The notes under the pieces: model-generated
Databases searched by the model: none
What the model was told of the DNA's origin: nothing
Seen by the model: the letters and a program-made list of their open reading frames with translations, nothing else
Shown: positions 26,486 to 35,779 of the stretch, piece by piece
Numbering within the stretch: the first letter of the stretch is position 1
Layout: each line of letters opens with the position of its first letter
Translations under genes and position numbers: made by a program
Assembly (NCBI GenBank): GCA_022425745.1
Contig: JAKMEW010000403.1
Coordinates: 1-43,180, forward strand
Direction of reading: 5' to 3'
DNA: 43,180 bases
From: Rubripirellula sp.
Lineage (GTDB): Bacteria; Planctomycetota; Planctomycetia; Pirellulales; Pirellulaceae

Positions 26486-28645
26486 TCACCTAAGAGTAGC
26501 CATCAGAAATGACCACAAATCGGCGTACTCATCAATCTTTTTGCTCGTCGGCGTACCCGCTCCGTGACCCGCTCGAGTTTCAATCCGAATCAGTACTGGT
26601 TGAGAACATGATTGTGATTCCTGCAATGCAGCAGCAAATTTGAAACTATGACCCGGTACCACTCGATCATCACGTTCTGCAGTGGTAACAAGCGTCGCTG
26701 GGTAGCATGTTCCGGACTTCAGATTATGCAATGGTGAGTAACTCAAAAGATTCTCTATCTGATCCGGTTCATCACTACTGCCGTACTCCGCGACCCAAGC
26801 CCATCCGATCGTGAATTTTTGATATCGCAGCATATCCATCACACCTACGGCAGGGAGGCAAGCACCAAAAAGGTTCGGTCTTTGGGTCATCACTGCTCCC
26901 ACCAGCAAGCCGCCGTTGCTGCGACCTTGTAGTGCCAAGAGACGGTTTGATGTGTAACCTTTTTCGATCAAGAACTCGGCACTCGCAATACAATCGTTGA
27001 AAACATTTTGCTTGTTATGTCGCATTCCCGCTTCATGCCATTCTCTGCCGAATTCCCCACCGCCTCGGAGATTCGCGGCGGCAAAAACACCACCGGATTC
27101 AACCCATGCTGCTGTTGCAGGCGAGAATGAAGGAGTAATAGAAATATTGAAACCACCATAACCATACAGCAGCGCTCGGTTCGACCCATCAAGCTTAAGA
27201 TCTTTTCGTCTGGTGATGATCATTGGAACTTTGGTTCCATCTTTGCTCTCGCTAAAAACCTGCTCGGTCACAAACAAGTCAGGGTCGATCTTTGCCTCGG
27301 GTTGTCGCCACAATTCTGTCTTCTGTGACTTGAGATCGACGCGGTAAATTGCGGTGGGTGTGATGTAGTTGGTGAAAGAGAAAAATGTTTCTTCAGAATC
27401 TTGGGAACCACCAAAACCCGAAATCGTGCCGAGCCCAGGCAAGGCAATTAATCCCTTGTCTTGGCCAGAAAAATCATGCACAGAAATCTTACCGCTAGCG
27501 TTCACTAACCACTGAGCGTAGAAACGTTCACCGAAAAGACTCACGCTCTCGAGAACATCTTTTCTCTCGCTAATGATTTCCGCCCAGTTTTCACGTTTTA
27601 CGTCTCCGACTTCGACCGAAATCAGTCGACGATTCGGAGCATCATGGTCGGTTAGAAAGAACAGTTTGTCCCCTATTGATCCAACGAACGCATATTCAGC
27701 ATCAAATCCTGCGATGAGGGGTTCCACCTCAGAAGAATCATTCGAGAGATCTTTTAGAAAGATCTGCGACTGAGGTTCACTACCCTTCCAGTTTTCGAGA
27801 ATTAGATAACGGCCGTCCTCTGTCACTTTTGGTGAAAATCCCCACTTGGGTTCATCAGTTCTCTGATAGATCAACTGATCCATGGATTGTTTATCACCAA
27901 GTCGATGAAAATAGAGCTTTTGGTGATCATTGGTCCCGGTGAGCTCTTTTCCTTCAATTGGTTCCTCATAACGTCCATAGAAAAAACCGCTGCCATCTGG
28001 CGTCCAGGCGACGCCACTAAATTTCACCCACTGAACCACATCCTCTAGATCTTGGCCGGAAGATACGTCGCGGATTTTCCAAGTCCTCCAATCACTGCCA
28101 CCATCGGCTAACCCGTAAGCGAGGTAACGACCATCCTTTGACGCTGCGTAACCGGCCAAGGAAACAGTTCCATCGCCGCTTAGTTGATTTGGGTCTAGCA
28201 CGACAACACGATCACCAGCAAGGCTCTCCGACCGGTACAGAACGCTTTGATTTTGTAATCCATTATTATGCGAGAAAAAATACGAGTCTCCTCGTTTCTG
28301 AGGGATTCCAAATCGCTCGTAATTCCACAAATCTTCAAGACGTTTGCGGATCTGATCTCGTTCCGGAATCGTTGCTAGGTACTGGTCGGTTAATCCATTC
28401 TGGCTTGCGATCCAATTTTGAGTTGCTTCACTCTCAGTGTCCTCCAGCCAACGATACGGATCCTTCACCAAATGACCATGGTAGTCATCAACAACATTAA
28501 CCTTCGATGTCTCCGGATAATTTAGTTTCACTACCACTGTTTCCTCCTTCTTCTTTAGATCCTGCGCTGCGCTGCAGCAAACTAATCCGAGCATGAAAAT
28601 GCTTGACAATAAAGCGTGCTGGGAAATGTTTAGTAACGTCAACAT
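26486..28645 (-). CDS. Prolyl oligopeptidase, S9A family, secreted
   Basis: 719 residues with a signal peptide (LLSSIFMLGLVCCSAAQ). N-terminal propeller segment: DDYHGHLVKDPYRWLEDTES is the family signature. The catalytic alpha/beta domain has YGYGGFNISITP, GRSNGGLLVGA (nucleophile Ser576), AERDDRVVPGHS (catalytic Asp 659/660) and RAGHGAGTP (His694). It cleaves after proline in short peptides. The N-terminal half is divergent from the S9 peptidase at 1538-3610, so the two are different subfamilies. Divergent from comEC (172 bp). Confidence 0.95.
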   Translation of the reverse strand: MLTLLNISQHALLSSIFMLGLVCCSAAQDLKKKEETVVVKLNYPETSKVNVVDDYHGHLVKDPYRWLEDTESEATQNWIASQNGLTDQYLATIPERDQIRKRLEDLWNYERFGIPQKRGDSYFFSHNNGLQNQSVLYRSESLAGDRVVVLDPNQLSGDGTVSLAGYAASKDGRYLAYGLADGGSDWRTWKIRDVSSGQDLEDVVQWVKFSGVAWTPDGSGFFYGRYEEPIEGKELTGTNDHQKLYFHRLGDKQSMDQLIYQRTDEPKWGFSPKVTEDGRYLILENWKGSEPQSQIFLKDLSNDSSEVEPLIAGFDAEYAFVGSIGDKLFFLTDHDAPNRRLISVEVGDVKRENWAEIISERKDVLESVSLFGERFYAQWLVNASGKISVHDFSGQDKGLIALPGLGTISGFGGSQDSEETFFSFTNYITPTAIYRVDLKSQKTELWRQPEAKIDPDLFVTEQVFSESKDGTKVPMIITRRKDLKLDGSNRALLYGYGGFNISITPSFSPATAAWVESGGVFAAANLRGGGEFGREWHEAGMRHNKQNVFNDCIASAEFLIEKGYTSNRLLALQGRSNGGLLVGAVMTQRPNLFGACLPAVGVMDMLRYQKFTIGWAWVAEYGSSDEPDQIENLLSYSPLHNLKSGTCYPATLVTTAERDDRVVPGHSFKFAAALQESQSCSQPVLIRIETRAGHGAGTPTSKKIDEYADLWSFLMATLR

Positions 28646-28817
28646 TGTGACCCTGTCTATTCAAAGAAATAATTAGGAACGTGCGGCGCTGATTGGGATG
28701 AATCGCTTCACGTGGATCTGCTGCGATTAATTCATCCAAATTGATGATCTGAGGAAAAAAGCGGTCAATCATATTTCGAATACGAGTAATCCAACTTGGC
28801 GGCGTCAGCGTCATCCC

Positions 28818-31322
28818 ATGTTACCGTTCGCCGTGGTATCTGCGAGTGGCGTTCTACTTGATTCACTGATCGAATTATATTTTCCCGGAATTGATTCAGG
28901 TCATCGTTGCATTGCTTGGCTTTGCGCATCTGCTCTGCTTGCCTGCATTGTTCATTGGAGGTCAAAAGCTCGAAAACGATTGCCGCTTTATCACTGCGTC
29001 GTTCTCTGCCTGCCGCTTTTTGCGACTTCACATAGCTTAAAATGCCATCAACGAAACCAGCAACCTCTCAACTATCTCTTAACCCACGATCCGGAATCGT
29101 CTGAATTCGAAGGTCAAATCATCGGCTCGGTTAAGCACTCTCAAGCGGACTCGAGTCGCCTTAGCGGGCTTACGCATTCCAGTACAAGGTTTGATCTAAA
29201 AGTCACCAAAATACGATTAGGGCAAAAGCTAATTCCCGTCCGTGGGATTCTGAAAATCGTTATTTTCGAGGAAGTCGAAAAACTGCACTCGGGATGTGTT
29301 ATCCGAATCTCAGGTAAAGCAAAAGCGTTTCCAGAGGCAACCAATCCGGGCGAAATTGATAGGCATGATTTCGCAGCGAAGCGTGGCTACTCAGGACAAC
29401 TTCAATGCAAAGACGGTTCTTTCGTAACCTTACTCCTTCAAAATAAGGATCTTCGGTTCGCTATTTGGAATCGCTTGCAGTCAATCTCAAGCTCTGGTGT
29501 GCACACTTATTTTCATTTCTTGAAACCTGAAAATGCACAATTCGCTGCAGCATTGGCGTTAGGTCATCGTGAATTGATTCCCGATAACACAAGGGATCAA
29601 TTAATTACGACTGGAACGGCTCATCTTCTCTCTGTGAGCGGCCTTCATTTGGGCCTCGTGATGATCCACCTACATCTCTTGTTAGGTCTATGTCGCGTGG
29701 GGTTGCGAGTAAAGTTATTAACAATGATTTTGCTGAGCTTACTCTATTGCGCGCTCACAGGCCTGAACGCTCCGGTTAACCGCGCAACCATCATGGTGAT
29801 GAATTGGGTGATCGCAAATTGGATTTATCGATCAAACGATGCAATCAATTCGCTCGCGCTTTGTGGTCTAGTTTTCCTTGCTTGGGACTGCTTCCTGCTA
29901 TTTGATATTGGAGTGCAGTTGTCTTTTCTTGCAGTTGGTTTGCTTGTTTCCTTGAACACGAGGCCACACAGAGATTTCACGGATCAACCGTTGGTCAAAG
30001 AAACTTCAGGGAACAGAGCGATCGCTGGCGGTGGTGCTCACCCATCGAATTGGTTGGTTTGCCGAATCATTCAACCATTGAAAGCATCATTTTTTTTAAG
30101 CTTTTACCTCTTCGTTTTCATGACACCATTTTTATGGTTGCACTTTAAAATCATCGCTCCGATCAGCATTGTCACAAATGTTGTTCTCGGCCCACTGGTG
30201 ATCGTCTCTTTGTTCTTGAGCTTGATCTTACCTTTCGCGTCGATGATACATGTAGGTGTTGCTAATCTTCTTAGCATTCCCTGCAATATTAGCCTTGATC
30301 TTGTACGGTGGATCATCGAGCTATCTTCAACCATTGAATATGGTCACTTTTGGTTGCCTCAGCCTCCTTCTATTTCCGTGGCGATTTTCTACTGCGTTCT
30401 ATCATCAACCTTTCTAGGAGGACTTTCTCGTTGTAGAAACTGGATCCAGCTTTTCTTGGTTGTGTTTTGGTACGGCATCCATCTGTCACTTTTGTTCATG
30501 CCTAGCCAGAAGAGCCGTTTTATCGACTTTGTTTTCCTTAACGTTGGACACGGCACGTCCGTAATTATTCAAGACGTCAATGAGGAAACTTGGTTATACG
30601 ACTGCGGCAGCTTAGGCCAATCTCGAACGGCGTCCCGAATTACATCGAACGCGTTGTGGGAATTAGGTATCAGAAAGATTAAGGGTGTTTTTATTTCCCA
30701 TGCCGATTCAGATCATTACAACGGGATCGAAGCGATTCTTAGTCGCTTCCAGGTGGAGCAAATCTATACAACCAGTACAACCCAAACCCTGCCCACAGCA
30801 AATCTAAGACGATTATTCCGAACAGCGCAGTCGTTGGGTGTGGGCGTAGCTACAGTCGACTCATCGAGTGATCCCCTGCCAATTGGCGAATGCACGAATA
30901 TCTTGCATCCCCAACCTAGGATTCACTACGAAAGTGACAATGCGTCGAGCCTTGTGCTCGATATTCGATTTTCTGGGCAGAGCGTCATTCTTCCCGGTGA
31001 CATCGACGGAGAAGGCATCCAAGATCTAATAAGAACGCCATTAGGATTAAATCGAGGATTCGTCATGGCTCCGCATCATGGACGATTTTCAGAAGAGACC
31101 GAATCTTTTCTTGATTGGAGCCTTCCAAGTTGTTGTCTTATCAGTGGTTCCTCTGATGTTTCCAGGACCGAAGTTGCAGACTTATTGAAGGATCGTCAAA
31201 TCGCCATATTATCTACCGCAGCACACCATGCTCTTCGCATTCGGCTTTACAGTGATAACGAGAAAGCAATTCACCATTGGCATGAAAACAAGTGGCAAGC
31301 AATAGCCGTACTAAGGGAGTAG
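28818..31322 (+). CDS. comEC: ComEC/Rec2-type DNA uptake channel with metallo-beta-lactamase domain
   Basis: 834 residues. Membrane core: HLLSVSGLHLGLVMIHLH (the hallmark 'SGLH' motif) and ALTGLNAPVNRATIMV, with many helices around it. An N-terminal OB-like part contains FEGQIIGSVKHS and CVIRISGKA. The last ~260 residues are a metallo-beta-lactamase domain: FLNVGHGTSVIIQD, SHADSDHYNG (HxDxDH), LPGDIDGEG and MAPHHGRFSEE. Role: single-stranded DNA transport into the cytoplasm; the MBL part may degrade the other strand. It heads a rightward run with hemX-like and hemA genes. Confidence 0.93.
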   Translation: MLPFAVVSASGVLLDSLIELYFPGIDSGHRCIAWLCASALLACIVHWRSKARKRLPLYHCVVLCLPLFATSHSLKCHQRNQQPLNYLLTHDPESSEFEGQIIGSVKHSQADSSRLSGLTHSSTRFDLKVTKIRLGQKLIPVRGILKIVIFEEVEKLHSGCVIRISGKAKAFPEATNPGEIDRHDFAAKRGYSGQLQCKDGSFVTLLLQNKDLRFAIWNRLQSISSSGVHTYFHFLKPENAQFAAALALGHRELIPDNTRDQLITTGTAHLLSVSGLHLGLVMIHLHLLLGLCRVGLRVKLLTMILLSLLYCALTGLNAPVNRATIMVMNWVIANWIYRSNDAINSLALCGLVFLAWDCFLLFDIGVQLSFLAVGLLVSLNTRPHRDFTDQPLVKETSGNRAIAGGGAHPSNWLVCRIIQPLKASFFLSFYLFVFMTPFLWLHFKIIAPISIVTNVVLGPLVIVSLFLSLILPFASMIHVGVANLLSIPCNISLDLVRWIIELSSTIEYGHFWLPQPPSISVAIFYCVLSSTFLGGLSRCRNWIQLFLVVFWYGIHLSLLFMPSQKSRFIDFVFLNVGHGTSVIIQDVNEETWLYDCGSLGQSRTASRITSNALWELGIRKIKGVFISHADSDHYNGIEAILSRFQVEQIYTTSTTQTLPTANLRRLFRTAQSLGVGVATVDSSSDPLPIGECTNILHPQPRIHYESDNASSLVLDIRFSGQSVILPGDIDGEGIQDLIRTPLGLNRGFVMAPHHGRFSEETESFLDWSLPSCCLISGSSDVSRTEVADLLKDRQIAILSTAAHHALRIRLYSDNEKAIHHWHENKWQAIAVLRE

Positions 31323-31403
31323 CAGTCGATATCTTGTTAGGCCGCTTATAATTGAGAATGATGCAACTTCGTCAAATATTTTCGCTCAGCAACGGATTTT
31401 GAA

Positions 31404-32327
31404 ATGCTTGCCTTTCTGCAGGAAATCACCGTGACCTGCTTTTTTTGCAGCTACTTAGTTGTATTGCTGTTAGAGCTAACTCGACTGTGGCGTCGTGTAC
31501 CTGGACGGGGTTTACTGGTCATCGTGATGACCAGCCTTGGTCTCTTTGCGCATTTTGCCTACCTTTTCATTCGTGCAACGCAAAGCCTAATCGCTAACTC
31601 GGCGATTCTAGCTTCGTGGTTAGATTGGTCCCTACTACTATCGCTAATCTTGGCTGCAACTTTTTTGGTTTTCTTCGTGCGTCGACCGGACACGATGGTG
31701 GGCTACTTTTTCCTCCCCGCCGTCATGTTTCTTATCGTGGTTGCATTAATATTCCGAGACATGCCTCCATTCTCGCGGACCGAAGCAACACAGCTTTGGA
31801 CGACTCTTCACGCCTTAACAATGATGCTTGGTTCTTTGGGTGTTTTGCTGGGATTTATTTCTGGTTGCATGTATCTCGTTCAATCATGGCGATTGAAAAA
31901 TAAACGGGCCGGATCTGGATTTCGCTTACCCACGCTTGAGTCGCTAGATCGTGTTAATCGTCGATGCTTAATCATTAGTACCGCAGCAGTAACCGGAGGA
32001 TCAGCTGCTGGAATCGCAATGAACCTCAATCGGTTTGGTGAAATTGGAATTGCCGACCGAACTGTTCTACTGAGTTTGCTCTTGCTGCTTTGGTTAGTGA
32101 TAACCTCAGTATTCGAGTTCTATTACGCTCCCACAAGTCACAGCCGGAAAGGCATTTACATGACCTTTGCAAGCCTCGGCTTTTTGATTTTGGCTATGTT
32201 CGGAGCACTAACAAGTTCGCATGGTGGGTCAGTTGTAGAAATCGACCCTATGTCAAAGCGTCAAGAATCCGAATCTTTCCGAAATGCTTACGATGAGCCT
32301 CATCTTTATGAGGAGAGCCTCGTATGA
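31404..32327 (+). CDS. HemX/CcsA-like membrane protein
   Basis: 307 residues with about eight predicted helices (for example EITVTCFFCSYLVVLLLEL, LGVLLGFISGCMYLVQ). The conserved 'LWTTLHALTMMLG' His stretch and the general layout fit the cytochrome c assembly/HemX-like family, but the WGxxWxWD haem motif of true CcsA is absent, which favours HemX. HemX proteins are known beside hemA in other bacteria, where HemX affects glutamyl-tRNA reductase abundance. Its stop overlaps the hemA start by ATGA. Confidence 0.8.
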   Translation: MLAFLQEITVTCFFCSYLVVLLLELTRLWRRVPGRGLLVIVMTSLGLFAHFAYLFIRATQSLIANSAILASWLDWSLLLSLILAATFLVFFVRRPDTMVGYFFLPAVMFLIVVALIFRDMPPFSRTEATQLWTTLHALTMMLGSLGVLLGFISGCMYLVQSWRLKNKRAGSGFRLPTLESLDRVNRRCLIISTAAVTGGSAAGIAMNLNRFGEIGIADRTVLLSLLLLLWLVITSVFEFYYAPTSHSRKGIYMTFASLGFLILAMFGALTSSHGGSVVEIDPMSKRQESESFRNAYDEPHLYEESLV

Positions 32328-33601
32328 AACTGCAAATGATTGGCTGTAGTCACCACGACGCAGCAGTTGAGTTTCGGGAAAAAATCTCGTTCACTCCCGA
32401 GGAAGCAGGAAATGCACTAAGTCTTTTCAGACAACAGTTTCCATCGTCGGAGATTGTATTGCTTAGCACCTGCAATCGAGTCGAGCTGTACACCACCTCA
32501 GATAGCGAGGCGGTAGTTGACAAGAACTCCGTAGCAACCTTCTTAGCTCAGCAGCAGGGATTATCGGTTGATGAGGTAATCGACCAGATGATCTACCGAT
32601 CTGGTAATGAGGCGGTAGAACATCTTTTCACGGTTTCCTCGAGTTTAGACAGCATGGTCGTTGGAGAAGCTCAGATTCTCTCGCAGGTGAAACAAGCTTA
32701 TGACTTAGCTTGCAATTGCGATTCCGTTGGACCTCTAACACACGGCGTTTTCCAAGCAGCAAATCGTGCTGCCAAGCGTGTACAGCAGGAAACCGAAATC
32801 CATCGCAGGAGAGTAAGCGTTCCGAGTGTAGCCGTTGGTGAAGTCGCTACAGAAATCTTTGATCATCTCGGTGATAAAAGAATTGTTCTTTGCGGCGCTG
32901 GTGAAATGGGTCAAGAAACCCTTCGTTATCTCAAACAAGCCGGCGCTACGAACATCACGGTCATCAATCGGAATTATGAACGGGCTGTGCGAGTCGCTGA
33001 AATCTTCGATGCTAAGACCGACCTTTGGGATTCGTTAGATCGCCAGATGATGGATGCGGATTTAGTGATCGGAACAACATCAGCAACGGAACCAATCCTA
33101 GACTTGGAAACATTTCTGCCCGTGCATTCAAGACGTGGTCATCGGCTACTGTTGATCTTGGATCTTGCTGTTCCTCGAGACTTTGATCCACGTATTGGTG
33201 AACTCGCTAATGTCTATCTTTATGGCATCGATGATTTGCGTAGCGCGTGCGAAAGAAATCAACGCGAACGCGAAAAAGAGTGGCCGAAAGCCAAATCGAT
33301 CATTGCTGAAGAAACTGCAAAATTCATGCAGGCATTGAATCACCGCGCAACGGGTCCCGTGATTCAAAGACTCAGAGAGCAGGCACACGAGCTTAAACAA
33401 GATGAGCTAACTCGTCTTAAGAATAAATTGCAACTCGATGCACAAGATGCAGGAACCTATAAAGAGATTGAAAAATCATTTGATAGGTTAATCAACAAGC
33501 TACTTCATCCACCTTTGACATCGGTTCGAGACGACGCTGCTGAAGGCCACAGCAAGGGTCTGCTTGAAGCACTGAGGCATCTTTTCAACTTGGGTGACTA
33601 A
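32324..33601 (+). CDS. hemA: Glutamyl-tRNA reductase
   Basis: 425 residues, a normal length. The catalytic Cys50 lies in LLSTCNRVELYT. Other landmarks: VSSSLDSMVVGEAQILSQVKQAY, VCGAGEMG-like Rossmann loop (VLCGAGEMGQET), HRRRVSVPSVAVGEVA and the C-terminal helical dimerisation region (ALNHRATGPVIQRLREQ). Reduces glutamyl-tRNA to glutamate-1-semialdehyde, first committed step of C5 haem biosynthesis. It overlaps the HemX-like gene by ATGA. The stop is 100 bp before the convergent scpB gene. Confidence 0.96.
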   Translation: MKLQMIGCSHHDAAVEFREKISFTPEEAGNALSLFRQQFPSSEIVLLSTCNRVELYTTSDSEAVVDKNSVATFLAQQQGLSVDEVIDQMIYRSGNEAVEHLFTVSSSLDSMVVGEAQILSQVKQAYDLACNCDSVGPLTHGVFQAANRAAKRVQQETEIHRRRVSVPSVAVGEVATEIFDHLGDKRIVLCGAGEMGQETLRYLKQAGATNITVINRNYERAVRVAEIFDAKTDLWDSLDRQMMDADLVIGTTSATEPILDLETFLPVHSRRGHRLLLILDLAVPRDFDPRIGELANVYLYGIDDLRSACERNQREREKEWPKAKSIIAEETAKFMQALNHRATGPVIQRLREQAHELKQDELTRLKNKLQLDAQDAGTYKEIEKSFDRLINKLLHPPLTSVRDDAAEGHSKGLLEALRHLFNLGD

Positions 33602-33701
33602 CTCCACTTCTTAAGGCTGCTCTGTGCACTTATGCATCAGAGACTGGATTTCCAACGAACCAACGGTACCAAGAAGAGGGTCGACGGAGCAAACTCAGAG
33701 A

Positions 33702-34886
33702 CTAATCCCAATCTTCATCATCGTCGTCGTCGTCATCCGAGTCGTCATCCCAGTCGTCGTCTGACTCTTCATCGTCGTCCCAATCATCATCATCATCGTC
33801 ATCGTCATCGTCATCCGAATCGTCGACTTCTTCCCAAGATTCTTCTTCGAGATCGTCATCTGACTCTTCATCGTCGTCATCTTCATCATCGACGTCTTCA
33901 TCATCCCAATCATCGTCGTCGCTGCTCGACCAATCATCTTCCTCTTCATCGTCATCATTATCGTAGTACTCGTTCTCTTCGTCGTCCAATTGTGAAGTTG
34001 GGGACGAGTTGAGAACACACTCGTTGAAAGTGGCATGCTGATCAGCACTTCGATCAACGACTGCTAATTCTGTCTCAGCAAGAACCGGCGCGACAGTAGT
34101 ACTCACGACAAGCTCCTTCGTGGATGTCGATGTCTCTTGGTTTAGTGAATCTTCAATCGGATCGTCTTGCAACGATTCCACCTGAATCGGCGGTAAAGAT
34201 TCGATGCTACGCAATCCAAAAAGTTGTAAAAAACGTTTGGTCGTTCCGTAAAGATAGGGTCGCCCCAGTTCTTCACTTCTTCCGACAATTCGAACCAAAT
34301 CACGTTCCATTAACTGGCGTAATATCTCACCACATCCTACCCCACGGACTGCCTCCGCATTCGCTCGGGAAACCGGTTGGTGGTAGGCAACGACAGCCAA
34401 AGTTTCCATCATCGGAGTTGATATCCGCACTGAAGGAGGCAAATGACCCAATCGAGTTAACCAAGGTGCCAGACTGGGATGTGTGAACATCCTATAACCG
34501 CCGGCAACCTGTTCAACCCTGATTGCCCTGTGATGCAATTCGTAAATTTGGTTGAGTTCGCGAACAAGTGTACGAGCCTGTGTAGCATCCGCCAAGTAAG
34601 CCAGTTGAGCCAGCTTTCTCGGGCTAAGTGCCGTTTTAGAAAGTAGCAAAATCGCTTCGGTGCGTAATCTGGCTGATCGCGGATCGAGTGGTTCGCCACT
34701 TGACTCAATCTGTGTCGTCCCGGCCGCGTCATCTGATTCAGTGTCAGTTGCGAAGTTCGTTACATTTCTTGAAAAATTTGTCTGTGTGGTTAGCCGATAA
34801 CCCCAACCCCTGGGAAGGGGTTGGCACAATTCTGACCGGATCGAGGTTTTCAAACCGCGTTTCGTGAGAAAATGAGCTTGATCCAT
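33702..34886 (-). CDS. scpB: ScpB, SMC-associated segregation protein, with long acidic tail
   Basis: 394 residues as drawn. Residues ~70-235 are the two winged-helix ScpB domains: LRTEAILLLSKTALSPRKLAQL, RAIRVEQVAGGYRMFTHPSLAPWL, METLAVVAYHQPVSRANAEAVRGV and 'LGRPYLYGTTKRFLQLFGL'. ScpB joins ScpA and SMC in chromosome condensation and segregation. Residues 301-394 (33705-33986) are almost only Asp/Glu with scattered Ser/Trp, far beyond any typical ScpB C-terminus. The first ~65 residues look unconserved, so a later start is possible. No scpA or smc gene is adjacent. Confidence 0.93.
   Translation of the reverse strand: MDQAHFLTKRGLKTSIRSELCQPLPRGWGYRLTTQTNFSRNVTNFATDTESDDAAGTTQIESSGEPLDPRSARLRTEAILLLSKTALSPRKLAQLAYLADATQARTLVRELNQIYELHHRAIRVEQVAGGYRMFTHPSLAPWLTRLGHLPPSVRISTPMMETLAVVAYHQPVSRANAEAVRGVGCGEILRQLMERDLVRIVGRSEELGRPYLYGTTKRFLQLFGLRSIESLPPIQVESLQDDPIEDSLNQETSTSTKELVVSTTVAPVLAETELAVVDRSADQHATFNECVLNSSPTSQLDDEENEYYDNDDDEEEDDWSSSDDDDWDDEDVDDEDDDDEESDDDLEEESWEEVDDSDDDDDDDDDDDWDDDEESDDDWDDDSDDDDDDDEDWD
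33705..33986 (-). repeat. Asp/Glu codon-repeat tract in scpB
   Basis: Low-complexity tract of GAC/GAT/GAA codons encoding the 94-residue acidic tail. On the plus strand it reads as TCATCGTC-type repeats and gives His/Arg-rich shadow frames, which are not genes. Such a tract is prone to length change by slippage. Confidence 0.85.
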
Positions 34887-35036
34887 GAGAGCGCCCCCCG
34901 TGGTAACCCACTCAGAGTTGATTTTGCCTATTTCATCGAGCGTTTTATAGAGATTACAGTGGAATCTACTACGAGGGGACTTCAGACACGTTTTTCTTAC
35001 CCTCCAACACCATCTACTGATAAGCAGAATAACGAC

Positions 35037-35711
35037 ATGGAATCTAGTGAGAAAAGATCACGATCCGGTTGGTTTATCCGCATTTGGGTATCAGTGATCG
35101 CGTCCTTCATCGTTGCTCTCGTTCTAGCGGCTTTAATACTCATTCAGGGCAGTGTTTCTGGTATTGAATTCTCACCGACTCACCTTGAACAGCGGAGTTT
35201 CCATTTTTTCGAAATCCCTGTGATCGAGCAGCAAATTACCCCGATACGTCGCAAAAAGGTGACAAATGAATGCTTACAATTCTTAAGAACCGGCGGTTAT
35301 GTCAAACGTGCACCAACGTCTGTTCCTCGATGGGATTTGGTTTCGATAACGAGAGGTCTCAGTGGGACAACTCATGCTGACGCTGAATTGTTACTCAGTT
35401 CACTATCTACTGAGCGGGAAGAGGTTGCCTACTGGAAGACTTGGACAGAAAAGAACCCCACCAAAGCGAAATATTTGTGGCCGATCGTTCAGAAATTGGC
35501 CCTCAACAGACTCTATTTATTCATCCCTCCTATTCTTGAAATCGCGGAAAACAGCAATTCTGAAAAGGGTTTTCAGAACGCTATTTTGGTACAGATCAAG
35601 TCGGACTATCAACGTTTAGCTGATTCTTTTGACCGCCAAAAAAAGCCTAGCGTGGCCGAAGAGATAAAAAACAAAGCTTCACAGCTGTTCCCCTCCATTG
35701 AGTGGCCATGA
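35037..35711 (+). CDS. Membrane-anchored protein of unknown function
   Basis: Start chosen at the ATG at 35037 (224 residues): charged MESSEKRSRSG then one membrane helix (IRIWVSVIASFIVALVLAAL), a type II anchor. A longer frame from 34872 would overlap the start of scpB and lacks a clear leader. The remaining ~180 residues are soluble, mostly helical with alternating Leu/Glu (DAELLLSSLSTEREEV, AYWKTWTEKNPTKAKYLWPIVQ). I recognise no domain. It is 27 bp from the next frame and could be co-transcribed with the cysteine desulfurase. Confidence 0.7.
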   Translation: MESSEKRSRSGWFIRIWVSVIASFIVALVLAALILIQGSVSGIEFSPTHLEQRSFHFFEIPVIEQQITPIRRKKVTNECLQFLRTGGYVKRAPTSVPRWDLVSITRGLSGTTHADAELLLSSLSTEREEVAYWKTWTEKNPTKAKYLWPIVQKLALNRLYLFIPPILEIAENSNSEKGFQNAILVQIKSDYQRLADSFDRQKKPSVAEEIKNKASQLFPSIEWP

Positions 35712-35779
35712 GATTACGAGAAGATTTCCATTGGTAATTGCATGCACCCGTTAAGAGTTCCTCCCAACGCAGACGAAAC

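Noticed and set aside
33602-33701. Weak hairpin between hemA and scpB
   Set aside because: The CTCTG/CAGAG stem is bulged and has no T run on either side; not a credible terminator.
33632-34012. His/Arg-rich reading frame on the plus strand
   Set aside because: Mirror of the scpB Asp/Glu codons; the composition follows the repeat, with no ribosome site and no independent signal.
34872-35036. N-terminal extension of the membrane-anchored protein
   Set aside because: The extension overlaps the scpB start and has no ribosome site or leader; the ATG at 35037 fits a type II anchor.
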